The notes under the pieces were generated by a model. That model did not search any database and was not told where the DNA came from. It was given only the letters and a program-made list of their open reading frames with translations. From assembly GCA_963726085.1 (NCBI GenBank), contig CAVSAR010000003.1, positions 1 through 64,000 of the forward strand: a DNA stretch of 64,000 bases, in the 5' to 3' direction. This DNA comes from ZC4RG30 sp963726085 (GTDB lineage Bacteria > Pseudomonadota > Gammaproteobacteria > Steroidobacterales > Steroidobacteraceae). The translations under genes and the position numbers were made by a program. Shown here piece by piece: positions 11,828 to 20,857 of the stretch. Each line of letters starts with the position of its first letter. Within the stretch, counting starts at the first letter, position 1.

Positions 11828-12588
11828 ACACTCCCCCGACAAGCTACCAGGACATCTTCTCGTTGCGCGGCGCCGCGCACGACGAGGCGTTTCGCCGCTT
11901 CCCGGAAACCTCACGCAACGAAGTGCTGGCGGTGCTCGGGCTGGCCGACCCGAAGCCGGGAGAGTCGCTGGTGGACCTGCCGTCTGCGGGCGGCTACCTG
12001 AGTACGTATGTGCAAACTCCGGACTTGCGTGTCGTGGCAATTGACCCCAGTCCGGTGCTGCACGCACTGTGCCGGCAGAAAGAGAATCTTGAGAGCTACA
12101 TGGCGCCCATGGATGCACTGCCCCTGCCTACCGGCAGCATCGACATCGTGGTTTGCCTGGCGGGGCTTCACCATGAGCCGCACCTTGATCGCGTGTTCGC
12201 CGAAATCCACCGCGTATTGCGTCCGCAAAGCGGCCGGCTCGCGATTGCCGAGGTCGTGGAGGGTTCACCGCCGGGGCGCTTCCTCAATGGCTTCGTCCAC
12301 CGCCATAATTCGCTGGGTCACGAGGGCACCTTCCTGGACGACGCATTTGTCGCGCGCTTGCCGCAGGCCGGGTTCCGGATCGCACGCAATGAAGATGTGC
12401 ACTATCACTGGCATTTTGACCGGCGCGAAGACATCGGCGTGTGCCTGCAACTGATGATGGGCATCGACCAGGCGACACCCGAACAGGTCACCGAAGCGGT
12501 TGCGGCGGAACTGGGTATCGATGCATTGCCGGACGGCAGCGTCGGCATGCGCTGGATGCTGCGCCACGTGCTCGCCTATCCAGCATGA
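11824..12588 (+). CDS. Class I SAM-dependent methyltransferase
   Basis: A 254-residue protein with a Rossmann-type SAM-binding core: GESLVDLPSAGGYLSTYV (motif I, variant of the usual GxGxG, residues about 46-62), VVAIDPSPVLHALC (acidic motif II), and SIDIVVCLAGLHHEPHLDRVFAEIHRVLRPQSGRLAIAEV (motifs IV-V, about 110-148). This is the Methyltransf_11/ubiE-like layout. The C-terminal part (HYHWHFDRREDIGVCLQLMMGI) is family-specific and probably sets the substrate. The start overlaps the stop of the ATP-grasp gene (ATGA), and its own stop overlaps the mutS start in the same way. This coupling suggests that the ATP-grasp protein and methyltransferase act on one molecule. Confidence 0.85.
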   Translation: MNTPPTSYQDIFSLRGAAHDEAFRRFPETSRNEVLAVLGLADPKPGESLVDLPSAGGYLSTYVQTPDLRVVAIDPSPVLHALCRQKENLESYMAPMDALPLPTGSIDIVVCLAGLHHEPHLDRVFAEIHRVLRPQSGRLAIAEVVEGSPPGRFLNGFVHRHNSLGHEGTFLDDAFVARLPQAGFRIARNEDVHYHWHFDRREDIGVCLQLMMGIDQATPEQVTEAVAAELGIDALPDGSVGMRWMLRHVLAYPA

Positions 12589-15161
12589 GCACCATTGCAG
12601 GATCGGCGACACCCCACACGCCGATGATGCAGCAGTACCTGCGCATCAAGGCGCAGCATCCGGACGTGCTGCTGTTCTATCGCATGGGCGATTTCTACGA
12701 GATGTTCTACGAGGATGCGCGCCGGGCCGCCGCGCTGCTGGATATCGCGCTGACCACGCGTGGCCAGTCGGCCGGCGAGCCCATTGCCATGGCCGGCGTC
12801 CCGGTGGTCAGCGTCGAGAACTACCTGGCACGGCTGGTGCGCCGGGGCGAGTCGGTGGCGATTTGCGAACAGGTCGGCGATCCGGCCGCCAGCAAGGGTC
12901 CTGTGGACCGACAGGTGGTGCGCGTGATCACGCCCGGCACGCTGGTGGAGGACTCGTTGCTGGACCGGCAGCGCGAGAGCCTGCTGGCTGCGTTGTTGAC
13001 GGACGGGACGCACCACGGGCTGGCCTGGCTGGACCTGGCCAGCGGGCGCTTCTGTGTCGCGGAACTGACCAGCGCCGCCGAAGTGGCCGCCGAACTGGAA
13101 CGACTGCGCCCGGCCGAGTTGCTGCTGCCGGAGGATCAACGCCGGCCGGACCAGCCGGGGGCACGACTGCGGCCGCCCTGGCATTTCGATCGTGACAGCG
13201 CGCAGCGCCTGCTGACCGCGCAACTGGGCACCCGTGACCTGGCAGGGTTCGGCGCGGCACACCTGACGGTGGGCTTGCGCGCTGCCGGCGCGCTGCTGCA
13301 ATACGCGCAGGACACCCAGAAGGCCGCGCTGCCGCACATCCGTGCAATCACTGTGCAGCATCGCGAGGACGGACTGCAGCTGGATGCGGTCACGCGCCGC
13401 AACCTGGAGCTGGATCGCAGCCTCGGCGGCAACGAAGACGCGACGCTGTTTGCGATTCTGGACCGCACCAGCACAGCGCTGGGCTCGCGCGAGCTGCGCC
13501 GCTGGCTCAACCGCCCGCTGCGTGATCGCAGCATCCTTCGACAGCGTTACGCTGCCATCGCGACGCTGTGCGAGTCTCGCCAATACCAGGCGTACGCGGA
13601 CGCGTTGCGACCGATCGGCGACCTGGAGCGGATCCTGGCGCGCGTCGCCCTGCGCTCGGCGCGTCCCCGCGACCTGGTACAGCTACGCACCTCCCTGGCT
13701 GCGCTGCCGCCGCTGCGCGCCCTGCTGGCAACCTGTGACTCGCCGCTATTGGCGCAGCTGCGGGAGCGCATCGGCGAGCACCATGCGCAGCATTCGCTGC
13801 TGGCCCGCGCTGTCTCGGCTGAGCCGGCTGCCATGCTGCGTGACGGGGACGTCATTGCCGCAGGCTACGACCCGACACTGGACCACCTGCGAGGCATAGC
13901 CACCAACACCGACGCATTCCTGCTGGAACTGGAGCTGCGCGAACGCCAGCGCAGCGGTATCGCGCAGCTGAAGCTGGGCTACAACCGCGTGCAGGGGTTC
14001 TTCATCGAGATCCCGCGCGCCCATGCCGAGCGCGTGCCCGTGGACTACCTGCGACGCCAGACAGTGAAATCCGCTGAGCGGTTCATCACGCCGGAACTCA
14101 AAAGCTTCGAGGACGAGGTGCTGGGTGCCCGCGACAAGGCGCTCGCACGCGAGAAGGAACTCTTCGAGGGCTTGCTGGGTGAGCTGATCGCCGCCCTTGC
14201 CCAGCTGCAGGACACCGCCGCCGCAGTGGCCAGCGTTGATGCCCTGGCCAGCCTCGCGCAGCGCGCCGACACCCTGCAGTGGGTGGCACCGGTACTGGTG
14301 GACGAGCCTGTGTACCAGGTAACGGCCGGTCGGCACCCGGTGGTCGAGCAATTCAGCGGTACCGCCTTCGTGCCCAACGATCTCACCTTCGACGACAGCC
14401 GGCGCATGCTGATCGTTACCGGTCCCAACATGGGCGGCAAATCCACCTACATGCGCCAGGCCGCACTGATCGCCGTACTGGCGCACATGGGCAGCTTCGT
14501 GCCGGCTGCCAGCGCCACGGTTGGCCCCATGGATCGCGTGTTCACGCGCATCGGTGCCGCCGACGACCTGGCCGGAGGGCGCTCGACGTTCATGGTGGAG
14601 ATGACCGAGACCGCCAGCATCCTGCACAACGCCACTGACCAAAGCCTGGTGCTGATGGACGAGATCGGCCGCGGCACCAGCACTTTTGACGGCTTGTCGC
14701 TGGCCTGGGCGGTGGCGCGATCCCTGGCCACCAAGGTCCGGGCGTTCACGTTGTTTGCCACGCATTACTTCGAGCTCACGGCCCTGGCGCAGGAGATCCC
14801 CGGCGTCGTGAACCTGCACCTGGACGCAACCGAGCACGGCGAGGAGCTGGTGTTCCTGCATGCGGTGCGCGAGGGCCCGGCCAATCGCAGTTTCGGACTG
14901 GCGGTGGCGCGCCTTGCCGGGGTGCCGCGCGAGGTCATTGCCGCGGCACACGAATACCTGATGGTGCTCGAAGCGCAGCGGCCGGGACCGGCCCCCACGT
15001 GGACTCCGCAGGCCGAGTTGCCCCTATTCGCACCGCCAACGCCCTCGCCGCTGGCGCTGCGGCTGGCGGAACTGAAGCCTGATGAACTGTCGCCGCGCGA
15101 CGCCCTGCAGGTGCTTTATGATTTGCAGCAAGCGGCGGTGAAATCACTAAGGAGGGAATGA
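12585..15161 (+). CDS. mutS: DNA mismatch repair protein MutS
   Basis: An 858-residue mismatch-recognition ATPase. The N-terminal mismatch-binding domain carries the Phe-x-Glu motif in YRMGDFYEMFYEDA (residues about 26-40). The ATPase has Walker A GPNMGGKST near residues 612-620, Walker B LVLMDEIGRGTSTFDG, and FATHYFELT. I start at the ATG at 12585: it overlaps the methyltransferase stop (ATGA) and gives the family N-terminus with HTPMMQQYLRIKAQHPDVLLFYRMGD. The longer open frame upstream is only an extension into the methyltransferase gene. No mutL lies nearby. Confidence 0.97.
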   Translation: MSTIAGSATPHTPMMQQYLRIKAQHPDVLLFYRMGDFYEMFYEDARRAAALLDIALTTRGQSAGEPIAMAGVPVVSVENYLARLVRRGESVAICEQVGDPAASKGPVDRQVVRVITPGTLVEDSLLDRQRESLLAALLTDGTHHGLAWLDLASGRFCVAELTSAAEVAAELERLRPAELLLPEDQRRPDQPGARLRPPWHFDRDSAQRLLTAQLGTRDLAGFGAAHLTVGLRAAGALLQYAQDTQKAALPHIRAITVQHREDGLQLDAVTRRNLELDRSLGGNEDATLFAILDRTSTALGSRELRRWLNRPLRDRSILRQRYAAIATLCESRQYQAYADALRPIGDLERILARVALRSARPRDLVQLRTSLAALPPLRALLATCDSPLLAQLRERIGEHHAQHSLLARAVSAEPAAMLRDGDVIAAGYDPTLDHLRGIATNTDAFLLELELRERQRSGIAQLKLGYNRVQGFFIEIPRAHAERVPVDYLRRQTVKSAERFITPELKSFEDEVLGARDKALAREKELFEGLLGELIAALAQLQDTAAAVASVDALASLAQRADTLQWVAPVLVDEPVYQVTAGRHPVVEQFSGTAFVPNDLTFDDSRRMLIVTGPNMGGKSTYMRQAALIAVLAHMGSFVPAASATVGPMDRVFTRIGAADDLAGGRSTFMVEMTETASILHNATDQSLVLMDEIGRGTSTFDGLSLAWAVARSLATKVRAFTLFATHYFELTALAQEIPGVVNLHLDATEHGEELVFLHAVREGPANRSFGLAVARLAGVPREVIAAAHEYLMVLEAQRPGPAPTWTPQAELPLFAPPTPSPLALRLAELKPDELSPRDALQVLYDLQQAAVKSLRRE

Positions 15162-15162
15162 C

Positions 15163-16291
15163 ATGGCTGGCACGCTGGCGTTGCTCGTTGCGACCCGCAA
15201 GGGCGCCTTCATGCTCAAGGGCGACCGGTCGCGTCGCAGCTGGAAAATCAGCGCGCCGATACAGCTGGGGCACATCATCCATCACATCGTCCAGGATCCG
15301 CGCGCACCACGCGAGCTGCTGATGTCCACCAGCACCGGGCACCTGGGCCCGACCATGCTGCGGTCGCGCGACAAGGGCCGGACATGGAAGGAGGTGCCCA
15401 AGCCACCCGCGTTCCCCAAGGCCGCAGAGGGCCAGAAGGCCCATGTGCTCAACCATAGTTTCTGGCTGACCCCCGGCCACGCCGGCGAACCGGGAGTGTG
15501 GTACGCCGGTGGTTCGCCGCAGGGGCTGTTTCGCAGCGAGGATGGCGGGGACAGCTGGGAATCCGTGCGCGGCCTCAACGAACATCCGCAGTACAGCCAG
15601 TGGATGGGCGACGTGCCCAATGGAACCCCGGACGGCCCGAAGCTGCATTCGGTGCTGGTCGATCCACGCGACCGCAACCACCTGTATCTGGGCATGTCCA
15701 GCGGCGGCGTCCATGAGTCACGCGATCGAGGCGCCACGTGGAAGGCCCTGGTCAAGGGAATGGAGGTGGTAGGCGGCTTTGATGCCAGCCTGCTCTACGT
15801 ACATGACCCGCACTGCATGCGCTATTGCCCGTCAAACCCGGACCGCCTTTACCAGCAGAATCACTGCGGCATCTACCGGCTGGACCGCCCTAGTGAACAG
15901 TGGCTGCGCATCGGCAAGAACATGCCCAAGAGCATCGGGGACGTGGGATTCCCGATGGTGGTGCATCCGCGCGACGACCAGGTGGCGTGGGTATTTCCAA
16001 TGGATGGCAGCGGCGTCTGGCCGCGCACCAGTCCTTCGGGCAAGCCGGCGGCTTACGTCACGCGCAATGGCGGCGCAAAGTGGCAGCGGCAGGACCGGGG
16101 AATGCCGCGCAAGGATGCCTGGTGGACGGTCAAGCGCCAGGCCATGTGTGGTGACGCGCGTGACCCGGTGGGGTTGTACTTCGGCACCACCAGCGGCGAG
16201 ATCTGGGCCAGCCGCAACGAAGGCGCCAGCTGGCAGCTGCATCGCGCAGCACCTGCCCGAGGTATACGCGGTGGAAGTGGCCGAGCTGTAG
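15163..16291 (+). CDS. BNR/sialidase-fold repeat protein, one base insertion near the 3' end
   Basis: A protein of about 375 residues with repeated beta-propeller-type motifs of the S-x-D-x-G-x-x-W class: MLRSRDKGRTWKEV, LFRSEDGGDSWESV, VHESRDRGATWKAL, VTRNGGAKWQRQ, IWASRNEGASWQL. These are BNR/Asp-box repeats as in exo-sialidases and Ycf48-like proteins; the sialidase catalytic residues cannot be assigned and no signal peptide is seen. A strong AAGGAGGG lies in the last codons of mutS, 1 bp upstream. Near 16239 an extra base breaks the frame. Removing it restores the end HLPEVYAVEVAEL with a stop at 16289-16291. Without the correction the frame runs falsely into the next gene. Confidence 0.85.
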
Positions 16292-16308
16292 CGGCAACGC
16301 CCGGCCAC

Positions 16309-16566
16309 ATGCGCGTCACCATACCCAGCCCGCTGTTCTCGTACACGAATCGCCGCGAGGTGGTCGCCGAAGGCGCGACGCTTGCGGCCGTGCTGCTGGA
16401 CCTGGAACGCCAGTTCCCGGGCCTGCGCTTTCGCATGATCGACGAGCAGGACCACCTGCGCCCCCACATGCGCGTGTTCATTGGCAGCAATGAATTGCGC
16501 GACCTGGAAGCGCCGCTGGACCCTTCAGCCACACTGCACATTGTCCAGGCGCTCAGCGGGGGCTGA
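16309..16566 (+). CDS. MoaD/ThiS-family ubiquitin-like small protein
   Basis: An 85-residue beta-grasp protein beginning MRVTIPSPLFSYTN and ending HIVQALSGG. The C-terminal Gly-Gly is the adenylation/thiocarboxylation site used by MoaD and ThiS as sulfur carriers. LEAPLDPSATLHIVQALSGG matches the family's last strand. No moaE, moeB, thiG or JAMM protease is in the window, so the partner is unknown. It starts 17 bp after the corrected stop of the BNR protein and its stop overlaps the DctA start by one base. The BNR/MoaD pairing is, to my recollection, seen in other proteobacteria and suggests a common function. Confidence 0.85.
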   Translation: MRVTIPSPLFSYTNRREVVAEGATLAAVLLDLERQFPGLRFRMIDEQDHLRPHMRVFIGSNELRDLEAPLDPSATLHIVQALSGG

Positions 16567-17840
16567 TGCGGTACCTGCGCCTGCTGTACGTCCAGGTCCT
16601 GTGCGCGATTGTCATCGGGGCGTTGATCGGACATTTCGCGCCGGAGCTCGGCGTCGCGCTCAAACCCCTGGGCGATGTGTTCATAAGACTGATCAGGATG
16701 CTGATCGCGCCGATCATCTTCTGCACCGTCGTGCTGGGAATCGCCGGCATGGACAACCTGCGCAGCGTCGGGCGCACCGGACTGTATGCGCTGGGCTATT
16801 TCGAGGTAGTCACCACGCTGGCGCTGATCCTGGGGCTGAGCGTCATCAATCTGGTGGGCCCGGGTCGCGGCATGCACGTCAATGCCGCCACCCTTGATCC
16901 CGCGCGCATCGCAGCCTACGCGCAGCAGGCGCACCAGCTGGGGGTCGTGGATTTCCTGTTGAACATCGTGCCGACCTCGATGTTCGGTGCATTTGCCCAG
17001 GGCGACATCCTGCAAGTGCTGCTGGTTTCCGTCCTGTGTGGCTTCGCACTGCAGCGCTGTGGCGCACGCGCGGCAACGCTGCGCAGTGGCATCGAGGGCT
17101 TCTCGAACGTGCTGTTCACCGTGGTCGGGTACATCACGCGGCTGGCGCCCGTCGGCGCGCTGGGCGCCATGGCGTTCACCATCGGCTCACAGGGCCTGGG
17201 GGCGCTTACGTCCCTGGCGTGGCTGATGTTGTGCTTCTACGCGACCTGCCTGCTGTTCGTATTCGGCGTGCTGGGCGTGATCGCGCGCCTGCACGGCTTC
17301 TCGATCCTGGCGCTGCTGCGCTACCTGGGCGACGAGTTGGTCATCGTGCTGGGTACCTCGTCCTCGGAATCCGTATTGCCGCGCCTGATGGACAAGCTGG
17401 AGAGACTGGGCTGCCAGCGCTCGGTGGTCGGACTGGTGGTGCCCGCCGGCTACTCCTTTAACCTCGACGGCACCTGCATCTACCTGACCATGGCCGCGGT
17501 GTTCCTTGCGCAGGCCACGGACACGCCCATGACGCTATGGCAGCAGGTGGTCATGCTGGTGGTCCTGCTGCTGACCTCCAAGGGAGCCGCCGGCGTCACC
17601 GGCAGCGGCTTCATTGTGCTGGCCGGGACGCTTGCGGCCGTCAACGGCCCACCCGTGGCGGCGCTGGCATTGATCCTGGGCATCGACCGCTTCATGTCCG
17701 AAGCCCGCGCGCTGACCAACCTGGTAGGCAATGCGGTGGCCACGCTGGTGGTCTCGAAGTGGACCGGGACCTATCAGCTGCCCGGCGACTGCGCGATCCA
17801 TGTCGGCAGCCGATCTACGCCTGACGGGCCCAGCGGATAA
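16566..17840 (+). CDS. Dicarboxylate/amino acid:cation symporter (DctA/GltP family)
   Basis: A 424-residue inner-membrane secondary transporter. Diagnostic features are the N-terminal hydrophobic helices (FIRLIRMLIAPIIFCTVVLGIAGM), the serine-rich hairpin loop LGTSSSESVLPRLMDKLERLG (residues about 258-280), VPAGYSFNLDGTCIYLTMAAVFLAQA, and the GAAGVTGSGFIVLAGTLAAV re-entrant loop. These are the glutamate/C4-dicarboxylate carrier motifs. C4-dicarboxylate uptake is likely, but glutamate or aspartate cannot be excluded. Its ATG (16566) shares a base with the stop of the MoaD-like gene. The 3' end overlaps the convergent ABC permease by 26 bp. Confidence 0.92.
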   Translation: MRYLRLLYVQVLCAIVIGALIGHFAPELGVALKPLGDVFIRLIRMLIAPIIFCTVVLGIAGMDNLRSVGRTGLYALGYFEVVTTLALILGLSVINLVGPGRGMHVNAATLDPARIAAYAQQAHQLGVVDFLLNIVPTSMFGAFAQGDILQVLLVSVLCGFALQRCGARAATLRSGIEGFSNVLFTVVGYITRLAPVGALGAMAFTIGSQGLGALTSLAWLMLCFYATCLLFVFGVLGVIARLHGFSILALLRYLGDELVIVLGTSSSESVLPRLMDKLERLGCQRSVVGLVVPAGYSFNLDGTCIYLTMAAVFLAQATDTPMTLWQQVVMLVVLLLTSKGAAGVTGSGFIVLAGTLAAVNGPPVAALALILGIDRFMSEARALTNLVGNAVATLVVSKWTGTYQLPGDCAIHVGSRSTPDGPSG

Positions 17841-19167
17841 GGGTCGCCAGATTTGGCGGCTTGCCATGCATCAGCAGGCCGATGCGAAACACCTTGGCCG
17901 CAAACCATACTGCGCCGGCTGACGCGGCTACACCGATCAACAGTGACAGCAGCACCTGCCAGACCGGGGGCGGCGTCACGGAAGCCAGTCGCGCCATCAT
18001 TGCGAACGTGTTGATCGGCGGAATGAAGCTGACGGCCACACTGAAAAACGAGTTGGGGGCCTGGCCGATGATGGGCGCCAGCATGTACGGCGCAATCAGC
18101 AGCAGCATCACGGGGCCCAGCAGCGACTGTGCATCGGCGATCTGGTTGACTGCGGCGCCGATGGCCAGCATCAGTGCGCCAAACACCAGATACGTGACCA
18201 GGAAGAAGGCGAATAACCAGACGATGAGCATGGGATCCAGCAGGCCAAACAGTGCGAACTGGAACAGCCCCAGTACACACATGCCGATGTAGATCGCCAG
18301 CACTACCAACCCCACGCCCAGCTGCCCGATCAGTTTGCCCCACATCAGCTCCAGCGGGGAAACCGCTGCCAGCAGCACCTCCACGACGCGGTTTGATTTC
18401 TCCTCGATGGTGGAGGTCATCAGCGTCTGTCCACCCATCAGTACACCGATGAACAGCAAGATACCCATCGCGAATGGCAGCAAACGGTTAAAGCCCCGCT
18501 GCGCGGGCTTCTCGCCCTTGGTCCCCACGATCACGGCACCGGGACGAACGACGCGCATAGTCGCCCCAATCGCTTCGGGATCCAGTCCCGTAGCACTGAA
18601 TCGGGCGGCCACCAGCGTCAGGCGCAGGCTCTCATGCAGGATGTTCTCCGTGTTTTCGTCCAGGCCGGACGAAACATACAGGTCGTAGGTGCCGAACCGG
18701 CCGCCCGGTGGCGGGCGCACGGCATCGGCCTTGATCACCACCAGTGCCCGGCGCTCGTCGCCCTGCGCAGGTGCGCCCACCCAGCTGCGTGCCTCGGCCA
18801 GGGTCATGTCGCTGCGGTCCGTGACTGTGAAATGCGGCAGCGGCGGGCCGCTGCGCGCTGCACTTGCGGCCGCGCCCACAGCCGCAGCAGGTGCGGCTGC
18901 CTGGGCCTGGCGAATCGCCGCGACGCGGCGCGCGGCGATTTGCTGCGGATCCAGCTCGCGACGCAGCGCGGACACCAGGCCACCGGCCTGGTCCTGCACC
19001 GCCACTTCAGCCACTACCACCGGCGCGCGCGACCCGAGGATCCTCGGGACCAGCATGATCAGGCCGATCATCAGCACCGGCATCAGGAAGACGCCGATCA
19101 GGAATCCCTTGCGTCCCACGGTGGTCACGAATTCGCGCCTGGCCACCAATCCGATACGTTGCATCAT
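17815..19167 (-). CDS. ABC transporter permease (ABC-2/NatB type)
   Basis: A 450-residue membrane protein. One N-terminal membrane helix (GFLIGVFLMPVLMIGLIMLVP) is followed by a large extracytoplasmic region (residues about 45-235, including an Ala-rich stretch AQAAAPAAAVGAAASAA). A block of five or six helices follows from about residue 235 (FAMGILLFIGVLMGGQTLMTSTIEEKSNRVVEVLLAAVSPLELMWGKLIGQ). This is the ABC-2 / NatB sodium-extrusion permease layout. Its start overlaps the stop of the ATPase gene by 4 bp, making a two-gene exporter. The substrate is unknown. Confidence 0.9.
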   Translation of the reverse strand: MMQRIGLVARREFVTTVGRKGFLIGVFLMPVLMIGLIMLVPRILGSRAPVVVAEVAVQDQAGGLVSALRRELDPQQIAARRVAAIRQAQAAAPAAAVGAAASAARSGPPLPHFTVTDRSDMTLAEARSWVGAPAQGDERRALVVIKADAVRPPPGGRFGTYDLYVSSGLDENTENILHESLRLTLVAARFSATGLDPEAIGATMRVVRPGAVIVGTKGEKPAQRGFNRLLPFAMGILLFIGVLMGGQTLMTSTIEEKSNRVVEVLLAAVSPLELMWGKLIGQLGVGLVVLAIYIGMCVLGLFQFALFGLLDPMLIVWLFAFFLVTYLVFGALMLAIGAAVNQIADAQSLLGPVMLLLIAPYMLAPIIGQAPNSFFSVAVSFIPPINTFAMMARLASVTPPPVWQVLLSLLIGVAASAGAVWFAAKVFRIGLLMHGKPPNLATLIRWARQA

Positions 19168-20138
19168 GCCGGGACTCCCTCCGCGCCAAGGCCCTGCAGG
19201 TGCGACCGCAACGCATGGGCAGAATCCTTACCGTCTGCGGCCACCAGCTCCACAAACACATCCTCCAGGCGGCGGCGCACCAGCTCAATGCGCGCCGGGG
19301 CGACGGTGGCTGCAATGCTGCGCATGGCGCCGGCAGGATCGGTCCCCGGCGCCAGCAGCACCTCGCAGGATTCCCCGTCCGCGACCAGGGATTCGACAAA
19401 CGACAACGCCCGCAGCGGATGCAGATCCGCCCCGGCATCCAGCGGCTCGAAGCGGATGCGGCGCAGGTCGAACTGCCGCCGCAGATTCGCCATCGGCTCA
19501 TCCAGCACCTTGCAGCCCTTGTGGATCATTACCACCCGGTCACACAGCTCTTCGGCCTGTGCCATGACATGCGTCGACAACAGGATGGTCGCGCCGCGCC
19601 GACGCTCCGCCGCGATCAGTTCCTTGAGCGCACGCACGCTGACCGGATCCAGTCCGCTGAAGGGTTCGTCGAGAATCAGCAGTTCAGGTTCGTTGATGAT
19701 CGAACCTACAAACTGCACGCGTTGCAGCATGCCCTTGGAAAGGTCCTCGCATTTCTTGGTGCCGATGTTCTCAAGGCCCAGCGTCGCCAGCAGCCGTTTG
19801 GCGCGCGCACCTGCCACGTCTACCGCCACGCCCTTCAAGCGGGCCAGGTACAGCAAGAATGCGTCCACGCTCATCTTGCGGTAGACCCCACGCTCCTCGG
19901 GCAGATAGCCGATGCGGTCCTTTGCCTGCAGGGCTGAAGCAAGCCCCAGCACTGATAGCGATCCTGAATCCGGGAACAGGATCGACATGATCAGGCGGAT
20001 GGTGGTGGTCTTGCCCGCGCCGCTGGGTCCGATGAAGCCACAGGTACTGCCGGCAGCAATTTCCAGGTCTAGATCGTCGACCGCACGCGTCGCACCAAAG
20101 GTCTTGACGACCCGCTCCGCCTTCAGCACTGCATTCAC
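19164..20138 (-). CDS. ABC transporter ATP-binding protein (NatA type)
   Basis: A 324-residue ATPase subunit. Walker A GPSGAGKTT lies near residues 38-46. It also has the YLPEERGVYRKMSVDAFLLYLARLKG Q-loop region, the signature LSKGMLQRVQ, Walker B LLILDEPFSGLDP, and the switch histidine in LLSTHVMAQAEEL. A C-terminal domain of about 100 residues follows, typical of NatA/CcmA-like exporters. It pairs with the permease at 17815-19167. It starts 24 bp downstream of the hydrolase gene on the same strand and may share its transcript. Confidence 0.93.
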   Translation of the reverse strand: MNAVLKAERVVKTFGATRAVDDLDLEIAAGSTCGFIGPSGAGKTTTIRLIMSILFPDSGSLSVLGLASALQAKDRIGYLPEERGVYRKMSVDAFLLYLARLKGVAVDVAGARAKRLLATLGLENIGTKKCEDLSKGMLQRVQFVGSIINEPELLILDEPFSGLDPVSVRALKELIAAERRRGATILLSTHVMAQAEELCDRVVMIHKGCKVLDEPMANLRRQFDLRRIRFEPLDAGADLHPLRALSFVESLVADGESCEVLLAPGTDPAGAMRSIAATVAPARIELVRRRLEDVFVELVAADGKDSAHALRSHLQGLGAEGVPA

Positions 20139-20162
20139 TTGCGCCCCCTGTTGAGGGCGAAT

Positions 20163-20852
20163 CTACCTCGATTTTCCGTCGAAGTGACCAACTTCCAGAA
20201 AACTGGTTATCAGTTGCGCCGCGGCAGGCGCGATGAGCATGCCCATGTGGCTGGCGTGGACCACGTGCCTATCGGCGGCGCCTTCGATGGCGGTTTCCGA
20301 TACCGCCACCGTGCCGTCGTTGGGGCCCTCGAGGCGCGTGATCAATCTACCCAGGCCATGCGGACTGTCGCCGGCGATGATCCCCAGCTGCGCCTTGTGT
20401 TCCCAGCGGCGCGGCTGATGCTGCGCCAGGTCCGCGCCCGCCCTGCCCAGCAACCTGCGCAGCGGGGCCAGGCGTGCCAGCGTGCGCCCGCTCTGGCTGC
20501 CCTGGATGGGCGTGCCCATGAACACCACGCGGCAGAAATCGCCGCTGAAGCGATCCGGTGCCAGCAGGCCGGTCTCGAACATGTGATAGATCACCAACCC
20601 GCCGAGGCTGTGCCCGACCAGGTGCACCGGCGCCAGGGTGCGTCGCGCCACTTGCAATGCTATGCGGGCGCAGCGGCTGGCGATGCGTGGCATGGGCTCG
20701 GCCAGCGATGAATAGGCGAATACCCGCAGCTTCCACCCGTGCGCTGCCAGGTGACGCCGCAGCAGGAACGATTCGGCACCGCTGGTCCACAGTCCGTGGA
20801 CGAACAGCACCGTGCCGCGTACGCCATCCGTGCGATCGCGGGGCGCCGTCAT
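20163..20852 (-). CDS. Alpha/beta hydrolase, lipase/PGAP1-like
   Basis: A 229-residue protein with the alpha/beta hydrolase layout: GTVLFVHGLWTSGAESFLLRRHL (oxyanion region with the HG dipeptide, residues about 12-34), nucleophile elbow GHSLGG in PVHLVGHSLGGLVIYHMFETG (about 75-95), and a C-terminal DRHVVHASHMGMLI with a likely catalytic histidine. No signal peptide is visible. The substrate is unknown; lipid or ester hydrolysis is the family default. It starts 5 bp after aspS on the same strand. Confidence 0.87.
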   Translation of the reverse strand: MTAPRDRTDGVRGTVLFVHGLWTSGAESFLLRRHLAAHGWKLRVFAYSSLAEPMPRIASRCARIALQVARRTLAPVHLVGHSLGGLVIYHMFETGLLAPDRFSGDFCRVVFMGTPIQGSQSGRTLARLAPLRRLLGRAGADLAQHQPRRWEHKAQLGIIAGDSPHGLGRLITRLEGPNDGTVAVSETAIEGAADRHVVHASHMGMLIAPAAAQLITSFLEVGHFDGKSR

Positions 20853-20857
20853 GGGCT

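Noticed and set aside
12441..12584. Extended N-terminus of mutS beginning at 12441
   Set aside because: These 48 codons lie inside the methyltransferase gene in another frame. The ATG at 12585 with the 4-bp overlap gives the MutS family N-terminus.
15163..16566. A single BNR-MoaD fusion protein of 467 residues
   Set aside because: The BNR end and stop (HLPEVYAVEVAEL, 16291) reappear when one extra base near 16239 is removed, and the MoaD-like protein has its own ATG at 16309. The fusion is a frameshift artefact.
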